A stretch of 64,000 bases of DNA, from NCBI GenBank assembly GCA_963920635.1, contig OY987298.1, positions 57,143,949-57,207,948 on the forward strand. The letters are read 5' to 3'. The stretch comes from Pseudeuparius sepicola. Its lineage: Eukaryota; Arthropoda; Insecta; Coleoptera; Anthribidae. Of the stretch, positions 1-9,958 are shown in pieces. Position 1 is the first letter of the stretch, and every line of letters starts with the position of its first letter. The notes under the pieces are model-generated. The model had not been told where the DNA came from. It saw nothing but the letters and a program-made list of their open reading frames with translations, and did not search any database. The position numbers and the translations under genes were made by a program.

Positions 1-1039
1 ACATATCCGAAAACCTAATTTCGATTTGATTGATTGTGATATTATCCAAAATTTCATAAAATATTTGTTGTAGCGCAGCCTTGGATCCTGTATATTTTTT
101 TCTCTTAGGCTGGCTCGGGTAGAGAGGAATATTTTGGAAAAGTCATCAAATATTGGTATTGATCTCGAAACTCTTTTAATTTTGAAAGGATGGCTTGCAG
201 ACGGTCGCTCGGGTAAATACGTAAATTTATTTTGCAAAATTGAAAGTACTATATAAGTTTCTTTAAATATTAAATTGAAAATGTCTAAATAAAACAAAAA
301 AGTAGAACTTTCCAAATGATGTTTCAAGCCAGATTCTTCTCTTATTGATATATTATCGAAGTCTGGATTATGCGTAATGTGCTGAAAAACTTTAATTAGG
401 TAATTAGTTTTTGTAAGTATATAATATAGGATAGACACAATTCGAGAAATTAAATTCCAACGAGTTGGAACTGTTGTAGGAAATCCTTTGCCGCAAATCG
501 TATCTAGAACATTTGTTCTTTTAGTGGATTGTGAAAAATACGATTAAAATCCCGACAAATTTGAAAAAAAAATTCTCACCTGCTGAATTGAGTTGCATGT
601 ACTAGCTAGAACTAAATTTGATGGATGAGCATAGTTCTTATTTTTATTTTTAAGCCATTAAAATGACCCGATATGATAGCAACAACGTCGGGAGTTTGCC
701 CTATTAATTTATTTTCCAAATTTTCCTTTAACGATTTGAACAAATCTTCGGAACAAACATCAAAGAACTCCATGAACCTTTCTATAGCGACGCCGTATCG
801 TATATTATTTAACGTATATCATAACGTATATTATAATAATATCGAAAGTTGTGAATGAAAACTATGGCAAGTTATGTTAGTTGTTTCATCAACCGGCTGT
901 CTATAATTTCCTATAATTTCCCCGATTTAAAGACTACCTAGTTTCGTCGTGTCCTCGAAAAGATAGTTCCTGGTTTCAGAGAAATACATAATATATATAA
1001 GTACCTTCCACTTAAAATAATTATAATAAGTACCTTCCA
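1..1039. other. AT-rich stretch with no recognisable gene
   Basis: I see only short open frames without family motifs and no clear repeat boundaries. It lies upstream of the reverse transcriptase relic that starts near 1040 and could include decayed 5' sequence of that element, but nothing shows this. Confidence 0.5.
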
Positions 1040-1922
1040 GTTAAAATTATAAGTTCGCAGTTGGTTTTCTGACTATTTGACCGAACTAGTGCAGCTAGTG
1101 AAAATTGACGAATGTGTGACCCCTTGAAATGAATAATTGGCATACCGCAGGGCACAATTTTGGGCCCTATCTTATTTAGGTATAATAATAATTTATATCA
1201 ACAGCATTGCCTCTATAAGGAATCTTGATGCAAATATTATATTTTATGCCGATGAAACAGTTGTTATCTTCAGAGGCAACTCGTGGGAGGAAGCTTTGCA
1301 CAGGGCCGAAAATTGTTTGCACAAAATAAAAATATGGCTCAATTACAATTTCCTCTATCTAAATGTAAATAAAACTAACTAAATACATAGATTACGATGT
1401 AACTGCCTGACCATAGAAGAAACCGGTAACACCCCTACCTATTTAGCTGTGGTTGTAAATCAAAATCTGAGATGGAATAATGATGCCATATACTTGATAG
1501 AAAGAATACGGAAACATTTTTATAAATTATGACAATTTAAAACTCACTGGTAGAATCCATACTATAATACTGCATAGTGGTTTGGGGTAGAGTATAAAAT
1601 AGGTAACGATATTCATTCCCTTCAAATTTTACAAAATAGACTAATTAAAATAATATTTAAAAGAGTGGTTCTCGACGGAATTGCAGGAAAGATTATGAAC
1701 TTAAGATGATTTTTTGTCTATCAGGTATTATTTTGAATGTTTAATAATGTCTGTTCCTACCGTAAAATATGTAACAAAACTAAGCAAACGGGCTTTAAAG
1801 GAAGCTTGTCCTTAGACTTATCCTTTTGTAAAAAGAGTTATAGTCAGCGGTTCTTCTTCTTTCTTGCACCAAAGCTCTACAATATTTTATCTAAAGAGCT
1901 AAATAAATAAATAAATAAATAT
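1040..1922 (+). pseudogene. Decayed non-LTR retrotransposon reverse transcriptase (Jockey/CR1-like), 3' part
   Basis: Translation across three frames gives the C-terminal half of a non-LTR reverse transcriptase. The finger motif SWFSDYLTE lies near 1060-1085, then GIPQGTILGPILF near 1138-1176. The active-site box is near 1240 and reads FYADE where FADD is expected, so a catalytic Asp is changed. The thumb continues (LHKIKIWLNYNFLYLNVNKT) to about 1880. Stops at 1379-1381 and later, plus frameshifts near 1175 and 1530, show it is dead. It ends in a tetranucleotide tail (TAAA)n at about 1899-1922, as CR1-like families with microsatellite tails do. The 5' end, including the endonuclease, is missing, as in 5'-truncated reverse-transcribed insertions. 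The exact clade (Jockey or CR1) is inferred. Confidence 0.75.
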
Positions 1923-1959
1923 AATTCCTCTGTAAAATATTGCGAAAAATGCCTCTAAA

Positions 1960-2235
1960 GTTGTTATATCTGCTTTTAATGTGTATAGACTTTCCCAAGT
2001 TCTATCGAGTTTCGGAGACCGACTTTCGTTCACTTAGGATTATATAACCACACTTTGTCACCCACATTAAATTTAACACTGACTGCTTTCAGATCGTAGC
2101 GGATCTTCATCCTATATCGTTGTCTAGATGAAACTTCTGGCTAACGTCTTCATGAACCAACTGGAGACGCTCTCTCAGGTGACTCATGTAGTCATCAGTA
2201 GATTCTAGATTTTCTTGTTGTGAGCATTCACCTCT
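1960..2235 (-). pseudogene. Gypsy-type integrase C-terminal fragment
   Basis: On the minus strand the frame reads a helix-rich stretch (LRERLQLVHEDVSQKFHLD), then after a frameshift near 2110 the module KFNVGDKVWLYNPK followed by a degraded P-W-E-G-P-Y-like segment. This is the GPF/Y-type C-terminal domain of Ty3/Gypsy integrases, which binds DNA nonspecifically during integration. The usual zinc-binding and DDE core domains are absent: the segment is joined almost directly to LTR/primer-binding-site sequence on its 5' side (2249-2600), so gag, protease, RT and most of integrase are deleted. At least one frameshift and one stop make it non-functional. Confidence 0.6.
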
Positions 2236-2248
2236 GGGTCCTCTTCAA

Positions 2249-2600
2249 GTCCCACTTCTGATGCCAAATTGTACCAGATCTCAACAATCACAGGTGCCTT
2301 GGCTACTACCTTTATTGCAACTTTCACAAATAAACTTGCCAGGTACTGTCACTGGCCAAGAATATTTCTCAACTCCGAAATTCATAGAAAAATCGCTTTC
2401 TCACCTTTTTCACTTACTTCCAGACCCAATTTCCAGGGCTTATATACTCAAATGAAAGACTGGAGACTACTCTAGAATATTCCTGGCCAATGATATATGT
2501 ACAAATCATGAAGTTCTAGCAAATTTCTAGAAAAGATATGAAGGTTCTACAGGGAAAACAATGAACAACTAAAGAAAATGGGGCCCTAGGGGCCTCGGAC
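2249..2600 (-). mobile_element. Probable Gypsy LTR 3' part with primer-binding site
   Basis: Read on the minus strand this has promoter-type LTR order: a TATA motif (GAGTATATAAGCC, about 2438-2450), an AATAAA-like signal near 2306, an end in ...CTGGTACA at about 2270, a 3-base spacer, and a primer-binding-site-like TGGCATCAGAAGTGGGAC at 2249-2266. The upstream end of the LTR cannot be fixed because no second LTR copy is visible. It lies in the right order and orientation with the integrase fragment at 1960-2235, which supports one internally deleted Gypsy element. The tRNA used as primer cannot be named from sequence alone. Confidence 0.45.
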
Positions 2601-2758
2601 CAACAAAGCTGTAACGGAAAATGCCTCCAAACCAATCACAAAAATCTTCAAAACTGTAAGAAGAATGCCGAAACCTATCTGCCAAATATTTGAGAACAGT
2701 TCAAACGTGTTCATTAAAAGCTGATATATCAACTTTAGAGGCAATCTTAAATGTCAAA

Positions 2759-3005
2759 TTGTAATAACTGTTATGAATCTTGCCTGCACTGCTGTGTTTC
2801 GTTAGACTGGGGATGGAAACTCAGCGCAACACAAGCACTTGGTGCTTAGGAGCAAATGCTTCTCATCTGTGGTTACAGGCTATTAGAATATGTTATAGGT
2901 GCACGCGAGTGCTATATTCTATATTTTTACTTCCCATTTAAATTTATCATGTAAATAAAGATATTTTCTCGGCTCCTTGTTAGTGTTGTCTCTGTCAATT
3001 ACCAG
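2759..3005 (+). other. Possible solo LTR, weak
   Basis: The segment opens with TGTAATAACTG, holds AATAAA at about 2956 and ends in a pyrimidine-rich stretch closing with ...CAATTACCA. That fits an LTR of about 245 bp. There is no partner LTR and no target duplication that I can define, so this is a guess from composition and order. Confidence 0.2.
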
Positions 3006-5260
3006 TATCGATACTAAATAATTAGTGTCGTTAGTTTTTATTCAGTGTTGTACAAAGAAAAATTATTAAAAACTGAATTGTCATTTACACGAGAGAGACC
3101 TAACTTGGAAGAAACCTATATCGAAACAATTAACGTTGGAAATATAAAGTCATCAAATGTATGTTCGGTTGCCTGTATCAATAGAATTTTATTTATAACT
3201 AGCTAGAAGAGCTAGTGGATTTGAAAGGTTAATTTATTTGAAATGGTATTTCTAAAATATGCATAAATACCAAAACACTATTTTAAAAGTCATATAGGTA
3301 TCTGCAAAATTAATTATACATTTTTTAAAATAGTGTCATTAGTATCTGAGTGTTTTAAAAATATCCGTATTTTTTTGAAAATCTTTCATATTCGCTAGCT
3401 GTAAATACAATTCCGCACCTGCATTAACTACTTCAAACAAATGCGAGTTTTAACCTATATATTTAAATACTATTTATTATTAAACATTGAGAAGGGGTAA
3501 TTCGGCATAAATTTTTTAGTAGGAATTACAAATTTCGCGTTATTCACTTCCTAAAAAACGCGAGAAAAAAACGGGTATTATTTTTTACCCACTTTTTACT
3601 CTAATTATCCAATACTACGTAATTATACTACTAAAAATAAAAAAAGCACATGCCGGAAGTAGGTACCCACCTCGGTATTCACCTTTTTTTAATTGACCAC
3701 CAGTGTGTTTTTTCTTTCAAAACTTAGCCTCCCCTGAATTTTAACCCACAAGCCGCCACTGAAAAATTCTTTAAAATTTTACAGCTTTTCTATAACTGAC
3801 CTTATTTGATGTAGAATTGACTAGAAATAAGTTGACGGAAAGCAACATATTCTGGATTCTCCTAGAGAAAAGTTTTTCGAATGCGAGAGGCAAACCTCAG
3901 TGTGCTTATTGAAAGGATATAATATAGAGGGTGATTTATTCGTAACGACATTAGTTTTAACAGCAGGTTAGGAAAAATACCAGGTACCTACATGAAATCG
4001 CAATTTAAAAAATTCTTAAAAAATTTTTTTTTAAGCCGGAATTATTTTTTCTAAACCGCATTTGCCCCCTATTTACGACTGCCACTGACTATGGACTACG
4101 CTTTCCGTCATGCGCGTTAGCTTTTTTACCAGATGTACTAAACTTTCATAAATTGAAAGCAATGTTTTCGGTATGCAATCATTTGTATTATTGTAGGGGA
4201 ATGTTCTGCAAAATGCATGCGGAAATTATGGACAAATGTTAACGCTTTCCTCTTGTAACGGTTAGTTTTGACCGTAGACACTTTAAAGGGATAAATACCA
4301 GAGAGAAAAATAAATAAAAAGACTACTTTCGTGGCCAGAATATTGATTTTTTGATGCTTTATTAAGTACTCAACTAGGGGGGACTTAAATGATTTCGTGG
4401 ACCTCGACACCACTGAGAAATATATTTTTCTTGATAAAATGAACTTCATTCACTTTCACTTGGCGCACTAATTTCTCCGGTCATTACCTAGTTCACTGAT
4501 AATTCTGTTAACTGCACCGAGACGCTCCTGGAGTTGTGTTCTGTGTTGTGTCATAGTTGTTAGTGATCCATACCTATTTGCAATAGAATCGTCGCTGTGG
4601 GGTGGTCCTCCCCTGTGACACAAGTTTAGTCGTTAAGTATTTGAATATTTATAATTTTTTCGTTTCGATCTTTCTGTACTTTTTTCCCGTCTTTAGACAT
4701 GTTACCTTGTTATAGCCTGATGTGTAACCTACCGAGTTTTAGTATTATTACTTTGGGAGTAAGGGGTGATGGGTTGCTGAGTCCCCTAACTTTATTGTCT
4801 ATGGCTTGTCGCAACCCTTGTGGAGGGCTGGGTTTTGGGTATTAGGCCAGTCAATGGGCCTTGTTCACTCAATCGAATTTCGATATTTGTTACTACTAGA
4901 ATGAAATTAATCACATAACTCTTTAATAAAATCCCCCTCAGCATCTTTCTCGTCAATACCTAACTTTGTTATTAACTAAAAAAAATATATAAAAATTTTA
5001 AACTGCGCGCCTTAATTTAGAGCAATGAAATTGCGTTTGCGACGTTGCCGGTTGTAGTAGTAATCGAAACTCCAAAAGTTCGATCTCCTTGCACATTGAA
5101 TCGAAATCGATTCTCTAGAGAAAGACAGTTGTATAAACGGTTGTCCGAACTCGATCGTACAGACACAGGTAGTTGTTTTGTGGGTCGTGTATCGAGTCTA
5201 CCGTACTTTCACCATTTTAGTAGACATAGGGGAATAGGCCGCAAGTCCAGCTAGGTTCGT
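3006..5260. other. Non-coding stretch without recognisable features
   Basis: AT-rich sequence with scattered short frames on both strands and no domain motif. The longest frame (4138-4449, minus) has no family signature. No tandem repeat or terminal repeat was found. Confidence 0.45.
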
Positions 5261-5262
5261 CA

Positions 5263-5330
5263 GTCGTTGGCGGGGGGAGTATCAGTCGAGTTTTGCGAGC
5301 AAAAAACACGCCCCGCCCCCCGCCAACGAC
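5263..5330. repeat. GC-rich inverted repeat (hairpin)
   Basis: GTCGTTGGCGGGGGG at 5263-5277 is repeated inverted at 5316-5330, separated by about 38 bases. It stands out by GC content against its AT-rich surroundings. No function is evident. Confidence 0.7.
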
Positions 5331-5760
5331 TCAAAATGTTGTTATAAACCAGATTTATTTAAGTTTGGACAACTTACAAGTTGGTGATCATTCTGCAAGT
5401 AACTTTGAACTCAAAAAAGGAAAAACATTGCGTTTTTGGTATATTATTAAAAATTAATTGATATTGAGGTTATTCTTTTTTATTTCTTTTTATGGCCTCT
5501 GCTCTTTTCGAGCAATCTAGCCACAATGGGGCGACGTTCGGTGCCAAAGCGTGGGGTACCACGAAAAACCCACCCACTCGTGCACCACCGCGCGGCCCCC
5601 TGATATTGAGGTCATGTGTTATGTCTATTTGGCTTTTGCCTGCCACAAAATATAAGTTAGGTAAATTTTCTTCTTCTTCAATCTTCACAAATCTCAAATA
5701 GAAACATATCGATATTGCCGTAAATCGTGCCAACGACGCAAAACAGTAGCCAATAACCTT

Positions 5761-5788
5761 TTTGGGCCCGTGACGTCACGGGCCCAAA
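5761..5788. repeat. 28-bp perfect palindrome centred on TGACGTCA
   Basis: The left half TTTGGGCCCGTGAC is followed immediately by its exact reverse complement. The centre is the CREB/ATF-type octamer TGACGTCA. It has no spacer and no flanking direct repeat. It may be a transcription-factor site or part of a repeat. Confidence 0.85.
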
Positions 5789-5914
5789 GAATTTGAATTT
5801 CAAAAACGTTTTTAGGGAATTTCCCAGCCGAAAAAAAAAACGGAATAAAATATTTTCGTGTTTTATTTACTATCAAGATTCATAATCAAAAATAAAAAAA
5901 AGTGTGAAACAGGC

Positions 5915-6315
5915 CCATTGGGGATCAAAAAAAGTGCTTACCTGGAAATCACTCGGGAAGTTTTGGAATTTCGCAGGTTTGTAGTTTTGTGTGTATAAAA
6001 CTAAAATTCACAAAATGCACAATTATTCGAGACTTGCCGCCGGCCCCGCTATCTTGCTAAGATAGCCGCCAAAAACGGTTTTTTGCAAATATCTCCAAAT
6101 CTAGGAATTTACTACAAAAAATGTCCTTAGCATATTTTCGCTAATGCACAGTTTTGGAAATATTTCCAAAAAAAACAGCCATCTTGGCAAGATGGTGGCG
6201 CCGGCGGCAAGTCTCGAATTGTGCATTTTATGAATTTTAGATATGGACCCCGAAACATACAAACCTGCAAAGTTTCAAAACTTCCCGAGTTATTTCCAGG
6301 TAAAAATCTCCAATG
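5915..6315. mobile_element. Small foldback/MITE-like element, about 400 bp
   Basis: The two ends are inverted copies over about 180 bp (5915-6095 against 6135-6315), sharing ACCTGGAAAT, ACTCGGGAAGTTTTG, GCAGGTTTGTA and GAGACTTGCCGCCGG. The inner end of each arm carries its own small hairpin (GCTATCTTGCTAAGATAGC on the left, CCATCTTGGCAAGATGG on the right). There is no coding capacity. The arms have diverged, so it is not recent. Terminal bases ATTGG...CCAAT and the target duplication are not certain, so the superfamily is unassigned. Confidence 0.65.
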
Positions 6316-8072
6316 ACTGGACTAGATGCTTTCGCGTTGTATGTCACACATATTAGGTACATAGTATCGTAAATGTGTTGGGTTTTCTTGGGTTTTGCGG
6401 GATGTTCACTTCCTATATTTTGTTTTGTTATTGTTGAGGTTATGATCCGTGATGGGTAAGTTATGGGCTTTCCCTTCTTTCTTCTGTCATCAGACCGCGT
6501 CCGCATCTGACCTTCGCTTTATGGTTTGGCTTTTTGTTCATAGTTGAAACTGTGCCGGGCATCGGCTGTCGGCCACTGCTTCTACCATATTTCAAAGGGC
6601 TTTAAAAAAACATTTAAAATTGGAAAAGTGTAGTGAACACAGAATAAATAGAATAAACAGAAAGTTTGGGACGGTCGTTTGTAGCTAGTTATCGTGTCAT
6701 AGTGCGCGCTGTGAACGTTCGGCTTTGAAAATAGTGGCCGAGGGAGAGTTTTACAGAAATCTTTAATGATTACTTTATTTGTGTGTTATGCTGCAATATT
6801 ACTCACACAAATGGTAACACCGAGAAACCGGCAACGCTTGATTTGACAAGTTTGGTTTGAGTTTTATAGTAATTATATAGCTTCGGATGCGTCGGGCGCG
6901 TTGTTATTAAAACTTTTTTCCTAAATCTCTAAAGCCTATCGAATTTGGGAAACAGTTTCATTATTTTCCAATCGATGTGTGTGTGCATCTCGTGCGTCGC
7001 CTCTTGCATTGTTATAGCTCGCGCTGTGCAAAGTGTAGTGACATAATCGACGAATATTTGTCAGTTAGATGCTGAACGCGGAAAGGCAAGGTGTGCTAAC
7101 ACTCTGCTATTATCCCATCAACCAGGTAAATTCATAAACTTCATATTTTTTCGTATTTAAATTATGAAAAAGAAACGGCAACGCGGCCGACGCCATGTGC
7201 TCCACCAGAAAGCCTCATTCAGGTGCATTCAGGTGCGCCTCGTTACGTGGGATTAGGGATAAATTACCCCATACCCCATTATTTAAGCATACCTACAGTA
7301 TTTTCTTACGTTTTCGGCATATATGTACCTCCCTGATTACGTGGTCAAAATCATGAATAAATCACCACGCGTAGATACCTCCAAACGATATGAAAATCAA
7401 AACAGATAAGTACTTAGGTTTCCTTCTGAGTATACGGCCACTATTTTTAAAGCTGCCAATTGCTTTCCAAAATCGACAAAGAATTCAGTTGTAGATTGAT
7501 TTCCATTTTACATTACAGTGACACTATTTTTAAAATATCACCCCCAGCCCCCGCTACTGCCCATGGGTCATGTGTCTCTATGCAGCACGCCAATTAATTT
7601 CCAGCGCTTCCAATTTTGTCGGATGCATTCCGAATGTGATACGGATATGCATGCGAATTAATATTCGCAACTGCATTCATAACTTACTGGCCGTTTCAAA
7701 AGTCAATCAACCCAATACTTGTCAACGATAACTGGTGATGAAGTGTGGTAACGAGAAAATCGCGAGGATTTGATAAAGCACTGTCAGTGTGATGACAGTC
7801 CACATACCCTCCGATAGGGGGTAGGTATGTAGGTATCTCAGAGGAGACGGGGACAAGTTGACCGCGGCTTTTGTAGACAAACTTTGATAATTTGCAGAAA
7901 AACTCATTTTAGAACAAAAAGAGGTGTCTGCTTCAAACTTGATATGTAGTAACAGTCACAATTTGTATACAACCTGTTGATTCAGTAAACAAATTACATT
8001 GAACTTAAAGCACTCCAAAGTTCATCCATATTTTAAGGGCGAATACTCATCAAGATTTATGACAATTTTTCC
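6316..8072. other. Non-coding stretch
   Basis: No domain-bearing frame and no clear terminal repeats. Some GC-richer patches (about 6500-7100) carry no recognisable motif. Confidence 0.4.
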
Positions 8073-8381
8073 TACACAGCGTGACAATTTCAATGCCCAC
8101 CATTGGTATCTCGGTTGTGGTTGCTCGAAATCTAGTAGACCTAGAAAATTTTTGACATCGGCATTGAGTTGACCAGGACCAAGAAAATATAACCACCAAA
8201 TTTAATTAAATTCGGTTAACTGATGTGGAAGATACAAAGTTTTGAAAAAGCAAATTTTGTCGTTTTTTGAGTATAACTCACAAAGAATTAAGATATCTGA
8301 TATTTAATAACAGAATAAGTATTGTAGTTTCATAGTTTCCGAGATACCAATGGTGGGTAACGAAATTTTCACCACCCTGTA
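8073..8381. mobile_element. MITE of mariner type, about 300 bp
   Basis: CCCACCATTGGTATCTCGG near 8095 is present in inverted form near 8340, and the outer ends also pair imperfectly (TACACAGCGTG on the left, CACCACCCTGTA on the right). The right end CACCCTG followed by TA matches the end style of the larger TA-flanked foldback elements in this window, whose ends also run into a short '...CCCACTATGGGGATCTCGG' block. It is non-coding and probably a non-autonomous Tc1/mariner relative. Confidence 0.5.
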
Positions 8382-9020
8382 ATCTCTATAAGGTATTTCC
8401 GCAAAAGTTTCTTTTTTGAAAAAATAAACATTAAAAGTGCAAAATCGAGAGTTTCTGGGTCGAATATTTTCCAAACGCTTGAAATAAACATATTACATGT
8501 GCCTCTACATCACTTATGTTTAAGAAAACATTAGTTTAGTTTGGCACCGCTTTTCTATACAACTAAATAAACGCTGAAAAAAGCTTGCTTTGGCTTCTTC
8601 AACTTTTATCTGAAACTTTTTTCCTAACCTCAAATATACTTATAGGGTGTAAAAATATACGTGATCACATGGTACACTTGTTTCATAACAATAAAGTCAA
8701 CCGTTTGCGTTGAAATTTGCAAAATCTGTGAGATACTTAGAAATTGTGACAACTAAACAAACTACGACCATTTCTTGGCGATGAAATTTCAACTAGTACA
8801 AGTATTAGGGATTGTCTTGAGGAAATAGTAAGAGAGAAAAAATAAAAACCACTTTATTGCATGTCATTGCTTTGTTGTCTTTGTTCTCGAAACCGAAGCA
8901 AGATACGAATAAGATTCAAGATACCAAAAAGTTGTACTCTTAGTTGCTTAAAGCGAAAAAAATATAAAAGTTTTAAAAAAGTCACTGGCGCACTTTTTTT
9001 TCAAAACACCCTTACAGTTC
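8382..9020. other. Unassigned sequence upstream of the Gypsy relic
   Basis: No LTR matching the 3' region of the Gypsy element (13.88-14.6 kb) is seen here, so the Gypsy copy seems truncated at about 9020 rather than continuing upstream. Confidence 0.4.
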
Positions 9021-9023
9021 GGA

Positions 9024-9944
9024 ATGCGAATCCAAGATACGCGTAGCCTCCTTTTTGCAAAACTTAATGGCACTAACGAGGACCGCAATATAAAAATTGT
9101 TAAAATTAATCATTATGAAGAATTTGCTCTGAAAACCTTCATTAACGGTTTACCTTACAATATGCAGCTTGTAGTTAGGCTTAAACAACCTGATTCTCTT
9201 GAACAGGCAATGTCGTTTGTGACAGAAGAAGAAAATTTTGTTTATTTCAAGACAGGCCAAAATCAAAATTTTAGACAACCAGTACATAATAGTATTCCAT
9301 ACAGACCAAAACCAACAAATTTACCGAGACCTAACAATCCTAATTTTAAACCACCACCATTTCCACAACCAAACTTTAATTTTCCACAATATATTCCCCC
9401 AACATTTAACCAACCACCTACATTTGGACGTTCTCCCACATTTGGAACACCTTTTAATCATTTTAATCAACCAAGACCAAGTTTACCAAACTTTATGCAA
9501 CAAAGACCGAATTTTCAAAATTTTACTCAACAAAGACCAACTTTCACACAAAACTTCCAAAGACCTTTCCAACCCCAATTTAGACCAAACTTTCCCCAAA
9601 AAACTAATGTTACTAACATGTCTAGAACGAAACCAGAACCAATGGATACCTCAACAAGTACACTTGTAAAACAACCCCAACGTACATTTCAAAGTCAGGA
9701 ACTTTTTAACCAAGACGTAATCGAAAATTTCCCCAAAACTGACTCAGTTCAATATCCGGAATATACTGATTATTCTCAGCCAAATTATTATCCCGATTAT
9801 GACTATTATTACAATGACGCTTACGAAAACTATTGCTACCCTCAATACGGTATATGTGAATTCCGGAACCAAGAAGAAACCCAACCAGAAATTACTGAAA
9901 ATCAGGATTTTCCAGATACTGGTCAGGATTCCAATACGAAATAA
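9024..9944 (+). pseudogene. gag: Gag C-terminal part of the errantivirus-like element
   Basis: The first 70 residues match the C-terminal capsid-like part of errantivirus Gag (HYEEFALKTFINGLPYN and SLEQAMSFVTEEENF). A long low-complexity tail of Pro, Asn, Phe and Gln repeats follows (roughly residues 80-200), then an acidic, Tyr-rich end. There is no CCHC zinc knuckle, which is usual for this group. The start at 9024 is only the first ATG after the truncation point; the true N-terminus is lost. The frame stays open for 306 codons. It ends 15 bases before the first visible codon of the protease frame, which is open upstream and lies in the -1 frame, so a -1 frameshift would have linked gag to pol. 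Confidence 0.75.
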
Positions 9945-9958
9945 TACACCTGAATAAT

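Noticed and set aside
9238..9669. 143-codon frame within gag
   Set aside because: It is an out-of-frame shadow of the Pro/Asn/Gln-rich gag tail.
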